The position numbers and the translations under genes were made by a program. Below the pieces are notes generated by a model that searched no databases, was not told the origin of the DNA, and saw only the letters and a list, made by a program, of their open reading frames with translations. This document shows, piece after piece, positions 22,324-34,326 of a stretch of DNA of 64,000 nucleotides (its first letter is position 1; every line of letters starts with the position of its first letter). Origin of the DNA: Hoyosella rhizosphaerae (GTDB lineage: Bacteria; Actinomycetota; Actinomycetes; Mycobacteriales; Mycobacteriaceae); the NCBI RefSeq assembly GCF_014643175.1, contig NZ_BMJH01000001.1, forward strand, positions 930,001 through 994,000. The letters are read 5' to 3'.

Positions 22324-22793
22324 TTAGTCTTTTCCATTCGCGGTGCTAGCCTTGCCGGCTGCATCTGTTATCTGGACGACAGCGTCTTTGAATGCCATCC
22401 ATCCAAGTAGTGCACATTTCACTCGGGCGGGATACTTAGCAACCCCGGCAAACGCGATTCCATCTCCCAGGATATCTTCATCACCTTCGACGGTGCCGCG
22501 GCTGCTGATCATCTCCTGAAACGCACCCACAATCGTGAGCGCCTCATCCACCGGCTGGCCAATAATCAGATCGGCGAGTACAGACGTTGACGCCTGACTG
22601 ATCGAACATCCCTGACCGTCGTATGAAACATCAACGACGGTGTCTCCATCGAGATGCACTCGGAGCGTCACATCGTCGCCGCACGTGGGGTTGATGTGGT
22701 GAACCTCAGCATCGAAGGGTTCACGCAAGCCACGGTGGTGAGGGTGTTTGTAGTGGTCGAGGATGACCTCTTGATACATCTGATCGAGACGCA

Positions 22794-22794
<1 letters not shown>
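22324..22794 (-). CDS. sufU: SufU zinc-dependent sulfur transfer protein
   Basis: A 156-residue IscU-fold protein that takes persulfide sulfur from SufS. Zinc ligands Cys38, Asp40 (TCGDD), Cys63 (GQGCS) and Cys127 (RVKCALLGW) are all present. The opening LDQMYQEVILDHYKHPHHRG is typical. The start overlaps the sufS stop by one base (TAATG), so translation is coupled. Equivalent to Rv1465. Confidence 0.94.
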
Positions 22795-24838
<2,044 letters not shown>

Positions 24839-24877
24839 GAATTTCCTTAAGCAATGGTGAAGTTAAATGTGGACTAG

Positions 24878-26101
24878 TTACACACCGACGGCAGCGAGTT
24901 CAGCCTCAATAGCGGCGTCAACGCGTTCGCGCACATCCGGGACGACAATACGATTGATGAGCTCACGGAAGAAGCCACGGACAACGAGTCGCCGCGCTTC
25001 TTTCTCCGGGATTCCTCGTGATCGAAGGTAGAACAGCTGTTCATCATCGAACCGCCCGGTCGCACTGGCGTGCCCTGCGCCCAAAATCTCGCCGGTCTCA
25101 ATCTCAAGGTTAGGGACTGAGTCGGCACGGGCGCCATCGGTGAGTACGAGGTTGCGGTTGAGCTCGAAGGTTTCGGTGCCTTCTGCTGCTGCACGGATGA
25201 GCACATCGCCGATCCACACAGTGTGTGCATCTGGTCGACGAGAGTCAGGATCACCCTGCAGGGCACCCTTGTACACCACGTTTGACTTGCAGTGAGGAAC
25301 CGCATGGTCGACGAGAAGTCGGTGTTCGATGTGCTGGCCGTCGTCGGCGAAGTACAGGCCGAGCATCTCAGCATCGCCACCGGGTCCTGCGTAGCGAACA
25401 TTGGTTGTTACGCGGGAGAGGTCTCCGCCGAGGCTGACTGCGAAGTGCCGGATAACTGCGTCGCGGCCGACGTGGACGTGCTCTGTTCGCACATGCACGG
25501 CATCTTCAGCCCAGTCTTGCACCGACACGACGGTGAGGTGCGCACTGTCGCCCACAATGTATTCAACATTGTCGGCCATGGTGCCACTGCCCTTGTGATC
25601 GAGCACAACCACTGCTTTCGCAAATGGCTCAAGCCGAATCTGGGTGTGCCCGTAGGCGGTGACGTTTTGACCTGGTCCAGTGAGAACAACCGTGACCGGG
25701 TCACTGATTTCTTCCTCACGAGCCACAGTCACCACGGTCGCCGACGTGAACGACGAATAAGCCTGCGCGGCCACACGGTCCGCAGGTGTCCCTGCTTCGC
25801 CAAGTCGCTTGTCCTCGCGGCCAACCGTTTCCACGGTCACGCCTTGAGGGGCAGTGACGTCGACGGAAAACTCGCCGGTCGCTGCGGCAGTGCTGTCGTG
25901 AAGGCCTCGGAGTCGACGCATGGGAGTGAAGCGCCAAATTTCGTCTTTGCTTGAGGGAAGCTCAAATGCATTGACGTCGAATGACGCGAACAATTCTCCC
26001 TTGTTTACTGCTGGAGTCTGCACAGCCGGTTCGAGGATCTCCCCACCGTTTGCGCCTTTCACTCCTGCAGTCTCGACACCAGCTGGTGTACTGGCTGCCA
26101 C
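24878..26101 (-). CDS. sufD: SufD scaffold subunit
   Basis: A 407-residue beta-helix protein forming the SufBC2D scaffold with SufB. The C-terminal half carries the family pattern TFELNRNLVLTDGARADSVPN followed by GHASATGRFDDEQLFYLRSRGIPE. The start codon overlaps the sufB stop by one base, implying coupled translation. Equivalent to Rv1462. Confidence 0.94.
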   Translation of the reverse strand: MAASTPAGVETAGVKGANGGEILEPAVQTPAVNKGELFASFDVNAFELPSSKDEIWRFTPMRRLRGLHDSTAAATGEFSVDVTAPQGVTVETVGREDKRLGEAGTPADRVAAQAYSSFTSATVVTVAREEEISDPVTVVLTGPGQNVTAYGHTQIRLEPFAKAVVVLDHKGSGTMADNVEYIVGDSAHLTVVSVQDWAEDAVHVRTEHVHVGRDAVIRHFAVSLGGDLSRVTTNVRYAGPGGDAEMLGLYFADDGQHIEHRLLVDHAVPHCKSNVVYKGALQGDPDSRRPDAHTVWIGDVLIRAAAEGTETFELNRNLVLTDGARADSVPNLEIETGEILGAGHASATGRFDDEQLFYLRSRGIPEKEARRLVVRGFFRELINRIVVPDVRERVDAAIEAELAAVGV

Positions 26102-27573
26102 TAGCCCACGGCCCCTTCCATTTGAAGTTCAATAAGGCGGTTTAGTTCGAGCGCGTATTCCATCGGAAGTTCCTTCGCGATGGGCTCAACAAAGCCGCGA
26201 ACGATAAGCGCCATGGCTTCGTCTTCGTTGATGCCGCGGCTCATGAGGTAAAACAGTTGATCTTCGCTGACCTTGGACACTGTGGCTTCGTGACCCATCG
26301 TCACGTCGTCTTCACGAATGTCGACATATGGGTACGTGTCCGAACGGCTGATGGTGTCCACGAGCAGCGCGTCGCATTTCACTGTGGACTTTGAACCGTA
26401 TGCACCCTTGGCTACCTGAACCAGGCCGCGATACGAAGCCCTGCCACCGCCGCGGGCAACAGACTTGCTGATGATTGTCGACGAGGTGTGAGGGGCCAGG
26501 TGCAGCATCTTCGCACCAGTGTCTTGGTGCTGTCCCTCACCAGCGAACGCCACAGACAGAACTTCGCCGTGGGCGTGTTCGCCCGTCATCCACACTGCTG
26601 GGTACTTCATCGTCACCTTGGAGCCGATGTTTCCATCGATCCACTCCATGGTGGCGCCTTCTTCAGCCTTGGCGCGCTTGGTCACCAGGTTGTAGACGTT
26701 GTTCGACCAGTTCTGGATCGTCGTGTAACGGCAGCGTCCGCCCTTTTTCACGACGATTTCCACAACAGCGGAGTGCAACGAGTCCGTCTTGTAGATCGGC
26801 GCGGTACAACCTTCCACGTAGTGGACGTAAGCGCCTTCATCAACAATGATCAGGGTCCGCTCGAACTGACCCATGTTTTCAGTGTTGATGCGGAAGTACG
26901 CCTGAAGCGGAATGTCAACGTGCACGCCTGGTGGGACGTAGATGAAAGAACCGCCCGACCACACCGCGGTGTTCAGGGCCGAGAACTTATTGTCGCCAGC
27001 GGGGATCACTGTCGCGAAGTACTCACGGAACAATTCCGGGTGCAACTTCATTGCACTGTCGGTGTCGAGGAAGATGACACCTTGCTCTTCGAGATCCTCA
27101 CGGATCTGGTGGTATACAACCTCAGACTCGTACTGAGCTGCGACACCCGAGACGAGGCGTTGCTTTTCAGCCTCGGGGATGCCCAGGCGGTCGTAAGTGT
27201 TCTTGATGTCTTCGGGAAGGTCTTCCCACGAAGCTGCCTGCTTCTCGGTGGAACGCACGAAGTACTTGATGTTGTCGAAGTCAACGCCCGACACATCTGC
27301 GCCCCATGTAGGCATAGGCTTGCGGTCGAAGATGCGAAGTGCCTTCAAACGCACATCAAGCATCCACTCGGGTTCGCTCTTCTTTGACGAAATGTCGCGC
27401 ACCACATCTTCGGAAAGACCGCGACGGGCAACGGAGCCCGCTTTATCGCTGTCTGACCAGCCATAGCTGTAGTGACCAAGCGAAGCGATGGTCTCATCCT
27501 GGGTCATGGGGTCCTGACCAGGCTGCTGTGTTACAGCAGTTCCTGGCAGAGCCGACTCTGACGTTACGGTCAT
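26101..27573 (-). CDS. sufB: SufB scaffold subunit, no intein
   Basis: A 490-residue SufB, the subunit on which clusters are built. Recognisable stretches are [60 protein letters not shown] and [20 protein letters not shown]. The M. tuberculosis gene is interrupted by an intein; here the reading frame is continuous at normal length. Its start overlaps the sufR stop as ATGA. Confidence 0.96.
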   Translation of the reverse strand: MTVTSESALPGTAVTQQPGQDPMTQDETIASLGHYSYGWSDSDKAGSVARRGLSEDVVRDISSKKSEPEWMLDVRLKALRIFDRKPMPTWGADVSGVDFDNIKYFVRSTEKQAASWEDLPEDIKNTYDRLGIPEAEKQRLVSGVAAQYESEVVYHQIREDLEEQGVIFLDTDSAMKLHPELFREYFATVIPAGDNKFSALNTAVWSGGSFIYVPPGVHVDIPLQAYFRINTENMGQFERTLIIVDEGAYVHYVEGCTAPIYKTDSLHSAVVEIVVKKGGRCRYTTIQNWSNNVYNLVTKRAKAEEGATMEWIDGNIGSKVTMKYPAVWMTGEHAHGEVLSVAFAGEGQHQDTGAKMLHLAPHTSSTIISKSVARGGGRASYRGLVQVAKGAYGSKSTVKCDALLVDTISRSDTYPYVDIREDDVTMGHEATVSKVSEDQLFYLMSRGINEDEAMALIVRGFVEPIAKELPMEYALELNRLIELQMEGAVG

Positions 27574-28388
27574 GCGCGCTCCTCCCGGAGTCGTGTTGTA
27601 CCTGCTGCGGGCTGTGCAACAGACGTCGACTGGGTTTCGTGGTGGTCAAGCAACAATGCGGTGGTGTGCACCGGCAAGGGTACGTGTGTCGTGCAGGCGC
27701 AGTCACCGTTGGCGATGGTGGCAAGTCGCTGCACATGCGTCTCGAGAACTTCCGAGAACACCTGTTGTTCGGCTTCGCAGAGCTCAGGGAACTCCGCTGC
27801 CACGTGCGAGACAGGGCAGTGATGTTGGCAAATCTGCACTCCAGTGCCTACTCGCCGTGTTGATGCAGCGTATCCCGCAGCGGACAACGCTTCTGCGATG
27901 CGCTCTGCGGCACTTTCAATTGACGCGGTCTCAGTGCCGAGCGATTCTCTCTGAATAGCGCCGACGATCGAGCGAACGCGCCGATCCGCGAAGCCCTTGA
28001 TGGCACTGTCACCGCCGACATCACGCAAAGCGCGCATAGCTGCAGTAGCGAGGTCGTCGTACGCATGGCTTAGCCGTTCGCGACCTGATGCTGACAGCAT
28101 GTACTTCTTCGCTGGCCGTCCGCGTCCTCGTTGCTGGTAACGGGTTGGCGGCGCCACTTCGGCGTCACCATTATCGATTAATACATCGAGGTGGCGACGC
28201 ACACCAGCAGCGCTCAAACCGAGCGTTGAGCCAATATCCGTAGCGCAGATTGGCCCTTGCTCAAGTAGAAGCCGTACGACCTCTGCGCGTGTGTGCCCCT
28301 CGTTGGCGAATCCGCCGGGAGACACGGCTGCACGCGCCGGGCGTTGCGCCCTGCGTTGCTCACCTGGTGTCGTTCCCAATGTTTTCAC
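27570..28388 (-). CDS. sufR: SufR-type Fe-S-sensing repressor of the SUF operon
   Basis: A 272-residue DeoR/ArsR-like winged-helix regulator. The HTH region is [21 protein letters not shown] with [14 protein letters not shown] and the wing [13 protein letters not shown]. Likely cluster ligands are Cys187/Cys191 (CQHHCPV), Cys204 (LCEAE) and Cys230/232 (GDCAC). The frame runs to 28502, but GTG 28388 gives the family N terminus and leaves room for the divergent promoter. A candidate SufR operator overlaps this start, indicating autorepression. Rv1460 equivalent. Confidence 0.92.
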   Translation of the reverse strand: MKTLGTTPGEQRRAQRPARAAVSPGGFANEGHTRAEVVRLLLEQGPICATDIGSTLGLSAAGVRRHLDVLIDNGDAEVAPPTRYQQRGRGRPAKKYMLSASGRERLSHAYDDLATAAMRALRDVGGDSAIKGFADRRVRSIVGAIQRESLGTETASIESAAERIAEALSAAGYAASTRRVGTGVQICQHHCPVSHVAAEFPELCEAEQQVFSEVLETHVQRLATIANGDCACTTHVPLPVHTTALLLDHHETQSTSVAQPAAGTTRLREERA

Positions 28389-28399
28389 AACACTAGTGT
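28385..28399. promoter_or_regulatory. Candidate SufR operator at the sufR start
   Basis: On the minus strand the sequence reads ACACT-AGTGT-TGTGA, which fits the ACACT-N5-TGTGA inverted-repeat form that I recall for mycobacterial SufR. It covers the GTG start of sufR. A possible -10 (TAGACT, 28423-28418) lies about 20 bp upstream on the same strand, so the operator would fall just after the transcription start. The motif form is from memory. Confidence 0.6.
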
Positions 28400-28519
28400 G
28401 ACGGAATTCAGCTAAACAGTCTACCCAGGGCACCCTTAGCCGAAGGTAAATTGGGCCTGCTCCCGCCAATCCTCCGGCACACTGATCTGACTCCGCGCGC
28501 ACCCAGTACGCTTCCTATT

Positions 28520-30193
28520 GTGTCGGACACGCCTCATGCAAGCCCCAAAGGTAGAGCCTCCGCGACACTGCATGCCCGACGCAGCCGCCTAGCACGCCTC
28601 GACGCCAGCGTCGCACACCTCCATGGCGACGAAACGAGCAAGCCTGGCCTCGACCAGCGCGAAACCAAACAGCTCACGCACGTACGCAGGTTCGGCGCTG
28701 CGGGCGCCATCCTCATGGCTATAGCAGCACTTGGTGCTGGGGCCCAGCCGGTACTTCAAAATCCCGTCGTCGGACTTCGACTCCTCGGACTTCCAGCTCG
28801 CATGACCACGGTGTCACTCACACTCGGCATCACCGGCACAATCATGGTGATGCTGGCGTGGCTCATGCTCGGGAAATTCGCGCTAGGCAATTTCGTCACT
28901 CACTCGTCACCCCGACGAATCTCGCGCACGCAACTCGACTACACCCTGCTTTTGTGGATCACTCCACTACTTTTGGCACCGCCGATGTTCAGCCGAGACG
29001 TCTATTCGTACCTAGCACAAAGCGAAATCGGCGCTCGCGGCCTCGATCCATACGCACTAGGCCCAGCACAGGCCCTCGGCGTTGATCATGTGCTTACACG
29101 CACTGTCCCCAATATTTGGCGGGAAACACCAGCACCATACGGCCCGCTCTTTCTTTGGATGGGCGAAGGCATCGCCTCCATCACCGGATACAACATCGTT
29201 GCCGGAATCCTTCTACACCGGGTACTCGCAGTAATCGGTGTCCTCATGATCATTTGGGCGCTGCCGAGATTGGCGAAGCGCTGCGGAGTTGACCCGGTTA
29301 TCGCCCTCTGGCTCGGCGCAGCCAACCCACTCGTCATATTTCATCTCGTGGCGGGGATTCACAACGAAGCACTCATGATCGGCATGATGGTGGTGGGCCT
29401 TGAACTCGCGCTTCGCGCCGTAGAAAGCACCGCCCCTCTTCGAGGCCCCATGTTGGCGCTCCTCCTAGGGGGTGCCTTAATAATTGTGCTTTCCGCCACC
29501 ATCAAGATCCCCTCCATCCTTGCCCTAGGATTTGTCGGAATGGCCCTGGCCAAACGCTGGGGCCGAGGATTCCTCTCCATCATTCTTGCTGCGATTCTTC
29601 TCGCCGTGGTCGCCGTGGTCGGCATCGTTGCCATGAGCATTGTCAGCGGGCTCGGCTTCGGATGGGTCAACACCCTAGGTACAGCAAACGCAGTTCGAAG
29701 TTGGATGTCCGTTCCAACATTGCTCGGCCTCGGAACCGGGCAAGCAGGGGTTTACCTCGGACTAGGCGACCACACGACAGCAATACTCAACGTAACCCGA
29801 CCAATAGCCGCGGTCGTCGCCGGATTTGTCATCGTCCGAATGCTGTTCGCGACACACGCCGGACGACTCCACGCCGTAGGCGCCCTCGGCGTATCCATGG
29901 CAGCAATGGTGTTTCTGTTTCCCGTCGTGCAGCCGTGGTACCTGCTGTGGGCCCTAGTTCCCCTCGCGGCGTGGGCCACTCGGCCGGTCTTCCGAATCCC
30001 TGCCATCGCCATCTCCGCGATCATCAGCATCATCCTCATGCCCAACGGTGCTGAATACGAACCGTGGGTCATCGCACAAGCAGTTTTCGGAGCCATCGTC
30101 ACACTCACCGTGCTGTTCACAGTGCTCTATACCCGGCCCGTGTGGCGCGAATTCCTCGGCGACGTTTTCCACAAACAGCCACAGACGGCATAA
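28520..30193 (+). CDS. mptB: MptB-like alpha-1,6-mannosyltransferase (GT-C, polyprenyl-phosphomannose dependent)
   Basis: A 557-residue polytopic membrane protein with about a dozen hydrophobic segments, expected to extend the mannan backbone of lipomannan using polyprenyl-phosphate mannose on the outer membrane face. GT-C features are FSRDVYSYLAQSEIGARGLDPY (acidic residue in the first loop) and RETPAPYGPLFLWMGEGI. It is next to sufR and an ABC exporter exactly as Rv1459c. GTG 28520 is preferred, with TACGCT seven bases before it; the frame is open back to 28451. Confidence 0.85.
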   Translation: MSDTPHASPKGRASATLHARRSRLARLDASVAHLHGDETSKPGLDQRETKQLTHVRRFGAAGAILMAIAALGAGAQPVLQNPVVGLRLLGLPARMTTVSLTLGITGTIMVMLAWLMLGKFALGNFVTHSSPRRISRTQLDYTLLLWITPLLLAPPMFSRDVYSYLAQSEIGARGLDPYALGPAQALGVDHVLTRTVPNIWRETPAPYGPLFLWMGEGIASITGYNIVAGILLHRVLAVIGVLMIIWALPRLAKRCGVDPVIALWLGAANPLVIFHLVAGIHNEALMIGMMVVGLELALRAVESTAPLRGPMLALLLGGALIIVLSATIKIPSILALGFVGMALAKRWGRGFLSIILAAILLAVVAVVGIVAMSIVSGLGFGWVNTLGTANAVRSWMSVPTLLGLGTGQAGVYLGLGDHTTAILNVTRPIAAVVAGFVIVRMLFATHAGRLHAVGALGVSMAAMVFLFPVVQPWYLLWALVPLAAWATRPVFRIPAIAISAIISIILMPNGAEYEPWVIAQAVFGAIVTLTVLFTVLYTRPVWREFLGDVFHKQPQTA

Positions 30194-30204
30194 TCTGAAC
30201 CGTC

Positions 30205-31149
30205 GTGACCACTCAATCGTCGAAGCCCACCGCTCACGCCGTCCAACTCAACGGCGTCTACAAGCGATTCGGCTCCACGCTTGCCGTCAATGGGCTTGAT
30301 CTAGAAGTCCCCACCGGGACGGTCCTTGCGCTACTTGGCCCCAATGGGGCCGGTAAGACTACGACCGTCGAAATGTGTGAAGGATTCCTCAATGCCGACG
30401 AAGGCACTGTCCGAGTTCTCGGGCTAGATCCAGCCACTGAGCGCGAAAAACTAAGTCCACGCATTGGCGTCATGTTGCAAGGCGGCGGCGCCTATCCAGG
30501 TGCTCGCGCTGGCGAAATGCTCCGCCTCATCGCTCAGTATTCCCAGAACCCGCTTGATCCCCAGTGGCTCCTCAGCACTCTCGGACTGTCCGACGCAGCA
30601 CGCACTCCCTACCGTCGCCTGTCCGGCGGGCAACAACAACGACTAGCGCTCGCGTGTGCGCTCGTCGGCCGACCCGAACTAGTGTTCCTCGACGAACCCA
30701 CCGCAGGACTTGACGCCCAGGCACGCATCCTCGTGTGGGAACTCATCGAAGCCCTCCGCCGCGACGGCGTCACTGTGCTTCTCACCACACACATGATGGA
30801 CGAAGCCGAGTACCTCGCCGACCACATCGTCATCATCGATCACGGCAGGGTCGTCGACAGCGGAACACCAACCGAAATCACGAGGCGCGGCGCACAGGGG
30901 CAACTTCAATTCATGGCTCCCCCCGGACTTAATCTCACCCTTCTCCGCGACGCACTGCCCGAGGGATACCTCACCCGTGAAGCGAACGCCGGTGTATACA
31001 CCGTCGAAGGCGAGATAACGCCGCAGGTCCTGTGCACAGTCACCGCGTGGTGCGCACAAATGAATGTGCTCACCACCAACCTGCGCGTCGAGCAACGCAC
31101 GCTCGAGGATGTATTCCTCGATCTCACCGGACGTGAATTGAGAGGCTAA
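30205..31149 (+). CDS. ABC transporter ATP-binding protein (Rv1458c-like)
   Basis: A 314-residue DrrA/CcmA-type ATPase. Walker A GPNGAGKTT is near residues 48-56, signature LSGGQQQRLALACAL near 139-153, Walker B LVFLDEPTAGLD. A C-terminal domain of about 90 residues follows. It works with the permease encoded 4 bp downstream. Position after mptB suggests export of an envelope component or drug, but the substrate is unknown. GTG start 11 bp after mptB. Confidence 0.9.
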   Translation: MTTQSSKPTAHAVQLNGVYKRFGSTLAVNGLDLEVPTGTVLALLGPNGAGKTTTVEMCEGFLNADEGTVRVLGLDPATEREKLSPRIGVMLQGGGAYPGARAGEMLRLIAQYSQNPLDPQWLLSTLGLSDAARTPYRRLSGGQQQRLALACALVGRPELVFLDEPTAGLDAQARILVWELIEALRRDGVTVLLTTHMMDEAEYLADHIVIIDHGRVVDSGTPTEITRRGAQGQLQFMAPPGLNLTLLRDALPEGYLTREANAGVYTVEGEITPQVLCTVTAWCAQMNVLTTNLRVEQRTLEDVFLDLTGRELRG

Positions 31150-31153
31150 CCCA

Positions 31154-31951
31154 GTGACCACAAGCGCCGGACCCCGCGCCAATCGCTTTCCTGTGGGCAC
31201 CTTCACCCCACATCCTCAGCCGAACAAGGCACTTCCGATGTTGGGCGCACAAACGCGCCTAGAGTTACTTCTGTTGCTACGCAACGGCGAACAACTGCTT
31301 CTCACACTTCTCATTCCCATTACTTTGCTCATCGGATTTACCGTCATGCCGTTTGGGGATATACCCGAACCGCGTGCCGCTGCCGTCATTCCGGGCATCC
31401 TGGCCCTTGCCGTCATGTCCACCGCGTTCACAGGCCAAGCCATTGCTGTCGGTTTTGACCGACGTTATGGGGCGCTTAAACGCCTCGGCGCAACCCCACT
31501 ACCGACATGGGCGATTATTGCGGGCAAGTCCTGCGCGGTTGTGTTGGTCGTGTGCTTACAGATGATCATTCTCGGGACCGTCGCGGTTGCCCTCGGCTGG
31601 CGCCCAGGTTTCGGTGCACTGCTCGCCGCGGTACCCGGCGTTGCCCTTGGCACGGTCGCATTCGCTGCAATGGGCTTGTTCCTCGGAGGATGGCTTCGGG
31701 CAGAAATTGTTCTCGCGCTCGCAAATATTCTCTGGTTCGTGCTCGCGGGCGTCGGCAGCATCGTCCTCATGGCGCACATAAGCGGCGAAACCGGCTATAG
31801 AGGAATTGCGCAACTGATTCCATCTGGAGCTCTCGTTGATGCCCTAAGCGTTGGATTAGGCGGCGGTACGAGCCTATTGGGGTTGGCGGTACTGGCAGTG
31901 TGGGCGGGAATCTTCGGGTTCGCTGCGATGCGCACATTCCGGTTTACCTGA
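31154..31951 (+). CDS. ABC-2 type permease (Rv1457c-like)
   Basis: A 265-residue membrane protein with about six transmembrane segments: LLLTLLIPITLLIGF near 52-66, then a first loop, then helices through VLAVWAGIFGFAAMRTF at the C terminus. It is the membrane partner of the ATPase just upstream (4-bp gap). The permease family exports lipids, polysaccharides or drugs; which one cannot be said. The cytosolic N terminus of about 40 residues is Pro-rich. Confidence 0.87.
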   Translation: MTTSAGPRANRFPVGTFTPHPQPNKALPMLGAQTRLELLLLLRNGEQLLLTLLIPITLLIGFTVMPFGDIPEPRAAAVIPGILALAVMSTAFTGQAIAVGFDRRYGALKRLGATPLPTWAIIAGKSCAVVLVVCLQMIILGTVAVALGWRPGFGALLAAVPGVALGTVAFAAMGLFLGGWLRAEIVLALANILWFVLAGVGSIVLMAHISGETGYRGIAQLIPSGALVDALSVGLGGGTSLLGLAVLAVWAGIFGFAAMRTFRFT

Positions 31952-32041
31952 GCGCCTGTTTGCGCCCAGCTATCCCTGTTTTTCCGGCATGACGCACAAC
32001 GAGATGCAAAGCACACCGAGATACCGTTTACCATCGACACT

Positions 32042-33022
32042 GTGATCCGTGCATATCTCAGCCTGGTTGACCGCCTACCGTTGCCGTCCTTGAGGACCCA
32101 AAAGATCATCGCGATCATTGTGATCCTTACTCAGGCGGGCATCGCCGTCACCGGCTCAATCGTTCGAGTCACAGCATCCGGCCTGGGCTGCCCAACCTGG
32201 CCGCAATGCTTCCCCGGTTCCTTTACACCTGTGCCGGTCGAGGAAGTGGCGACGCTGCACCAACTCGTTGAGTTCGGAAACCGTCTGCTCACATTCGTGG
32301 TTGTGGCTGCAGCAATCGCGGTCGTACTTGCCGTGACGCGTGCGCGTCGTCGACGTGAAGTCATCGCATACGCGTGGGTAATGCCACTGTCGACACTTCT
32401 TCAAGCAGTCATCGGCGGCATCACAGTGCTCACAGGGCTGCTGTGGTGGACAGTCGCCATTCACTTGCTTGTTTCTATGGCCATGGTGTGGGTTGCCACC
32501 ATCTTGTACGCCAAGATCAGCGAACCAGACGCCGGTGCGTATCAGCGAGTAGCTCCGGTTGCACTGCGGAACCTCACCGCTCTGTCCGGCGTAGCGCTCG
32601 CGGCCACACTGGTAGCGGGAACAATGGTGACCGGCGCAGGTCCGCACGCCGGAGATAAGAGCATCGAAAACCCAGTACCCCGGCTAGAAATAGAGATCAC
32701 GACCCTCGTGCATCTGCACTCGCAGCTGACGATTGGGTACTTGGCCCTCATCGTAGGGTTGGGCTTCGGTCTTGTCGCTGTTTCAGCACCGAAGAATGTG
32801 CTGCGCAACCTTGGCCTACTCGTGGCCGCAATACTCGCACAAGGGTCGCTCGGAATTGTTCAGTACTTACTTCAGGTACCGGCGCATCTCATCCCGTTCC
32901 ACATTGCGGGCGCCGCGTTATGTGTCGCCGCGACGGCCGCCCTGTGGTCGAGCATGGTGACTCGAACTACGAATTCGCTACCCAGCCAGCCATCCGGCGT
33001 GCGTGTTCCGGAGCCGGTGTAA
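32042..33022 (+). CDS. ctaA: Heme A synthase
   Basis: A 326-residue membrane enzyme hydroxylating heme O to heme A for cytochrome aa3 oxidase. Eight hydrophobic helices are visible. The first loop has GSIVRVTASGLGCPTWPQCF with the conserved cysteine pair, and HQLVEFGNRLLT carries a heme-ligand histidine; a second His region is VHLHSQLTIGY. GTG 32042 starts the protein. The 3' end overlaps a small convergent gene by 56 bp. CtaB, the preceding enzyme of the pathway, is encoded 1.3 kb away. Confidence 0.93.
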   Translation: MIRAYLSLVDRLPLPSLRTQKIIAIIVILTQAGIAVTGSIVRVTASGLGCPTWPQCFPGSFTPVPVEEVATLHQLVEFGNRLLTFVVVAAAIAVVLAVTRARRRREVIAYAWVMPLSTLLQAVIGGITVLTGLLWWTVAIHLLVSMAMVWVATILYAKISEPDAGAYQRVAPVALRNLTALSGVALAATLVAGTMVTGAGPHAGDKSIENPVPRLEIEITTLVHLHSQLTIGYLALIVGLGFGLVAVSAPKNVLRNLGLLVAAILAQGSLGIVQYLLQVPAHLIPFHIAGAALCVAATAALWSSMVTRTTNSLPSQPSGVRVPEPV

Positions 33023-33284
33023 CCACCGAAGTCAGCTCGCGATCCCACTCAGATTGTTCGAGATTGTCAACTTGCGCAATCAAAGCTTTCGCGGTCGCCA
33101 AGTCGGCGACAACCTGATCGCCCAAAATTCCGTCGGACCCAACGAGGGTGACGCGCACACCAATGCGCCCGATGGGCTGCAACACAGCCTTCGCTGAACC
33201 ACCATGGGCGCCAATGAACTCCTTGACCGCGGAAACGGCACTGCTTGGCACTGAGGGGCCCTCTTGAATCTGCTCGTCACTCAT
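32967..33284 (-). CDS. Conserved hypothetical protein between ctaA and qor
   Basis: A 105-residue soluble acidic protein, no recognised domain. Central segment VLQPIGRIGVRVTLVGSDGILGDQVV may form a small alpha/beta fold. I recall similar short proteins beside ctaA in relatives. It ends inside the last 56 bp of ctaA on the other strand, an overlap longer than usual, so either it is real and antisense to ctaA's end or its true stop region is tolerated by a variable CtaA tail. Moderate confidence that it is a gene. Confidence 0.6.
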   Translation of the reverse strand: MSDEQIQEGPSVPSSAVSAVKEFIGAHGGSAKAVLQPIGRIGVRVTLVGSDGILGDQVVADLATAKALIAQVDNLEQSEWDRELTSVVTPAPEHARRMAGWVANS

Positions 33285-33357
33285 AGGCCATAGATTACCG
33301 GACCGCGTTCGGCGCCGTATCCCCCCACCGTCGATGCAAACCGTGTAGAAAACGAGA

Positions 33358-34326
33358 ATGCACGCAATAGAGGTACGAAATCATGGTGGCCCCGAAGAAC
33401 TGAAGTACGTAGAAGTGCCCGACCCGAGTCCCTCAGGGGGCGAAATGCTTGTTCGCACCACGGCGATCGGCGTGAACTTCATCGACGTGTACTTCCGAAC
33501 TGGTATTTATCCAACCGAACTTCCGTACATTCCCGGTTCTGAGGCGACGGGAGTCGTTGAAGACCCAAACGGTGCTGAGGGCTTCTCAACGGGCGACCGA
33601 GTCGTGTGGGCGACCGCGCCGAGCAGTTACGCCGAACTCGTGTGCGTGCCCGCTACCGCTGCAATCCCTGTCCCCGACGGTGCTTCGGACGCGGTTGCGG
33701 CGTCCGCCCTCCTACAAGGAATGACTGCGCACTATCTGATCAACTCGGTGTATCCCGTGCGATCAGGGGACACGATCCTCGTTCACGCTGGCGCGGGCGG
33801 GGTCGGTCAAGTACTGACCCAGTTAGCAGTAGCCAAGGGAGCCGAAGTCATCACGACAGTGTCAACGGACGCTAAGGCTGATTTGTCGCGCCAGGCTGGT
33901 GCAACCCATGTACTGCGCTACGGGCCCAATCTTTCGCGGCAAGTTCGCGACCTTACCGACGGTGAGGGTGTGGCAGCGGTCTTTGATGGCGTCGGCAAAG
34001 ACACGTTTGATGCGAGCCTTGATAGCGTGCGGGTTCGCGGCACTGTCGCTCTATTCGGAGCCGCGAGTGGGCCCGTTCCGGCCTTCGACCCACAAAGGCT
34101 CAACAAAGCCGGGTCAGTGTTTCTCGCTCGACCTTCGCTTGGTCATTTTGTCCGGACTCGTGACGAACTGCTGTGGCGCGCTGGCGACGTGCTCGACGCA
34201 ATCGCTGAGGGATCGCTCACAATCCAGGTCGGCGCCGAGTACCCGTTGCGCGATGCTGAGCAAGCTCACCGAGATCTCGAGGGACGCATGACAACGGGTT
34301 CGATCGTCTTGCTACCAGGTGAGTAA
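33358..34326 (+). CDS. qor: NADPH:quinone oxidoreductase, zeta-crystallin family
   Basis: A 322-residue zinc-free medium-chain dehydrogenase. The substrate domain has GVNFIDVYFRTGIYPTELPY and PGSEATGVVE, typical of QOR. The NADPH motif is HAGAGGVGQ near residues 142-150. It would reduce quinones with NADPH. Rv1454c equivalent. Its stop abuts the stop of the convergent ctaB (TAA directly followed by CTA), with no room for a terminator. Confidence 0.92.
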   Translation: MHAIEVRNHGGPEELKYVEVPDPSPSGGEMLVRTTAIGVNFIDVYFRTGIYPTELPYIPGSEATGVVEDPNGAEGFSTGDRVVWATAPSSYAELVCVPATAAIPVPDGASDAVAASALLQGMTAHYLINSVYPVRSGDTILVHAGAGGVGQVLTQLAVAKGAEVITTVSTDAKADLSRQAGATHVLRYGPNLSRQVRDLTDGEGVAAVFDGVGKDTFDASLDSVRVRGTVALFGAASGPVPAFDPQRLNKAGSVFLARPSLGHFVRTRDELLWRAGDVLDAIAEGSLTIQVGAEYPLRDAEQAHRDLEGRMTTGSIVLLPGE

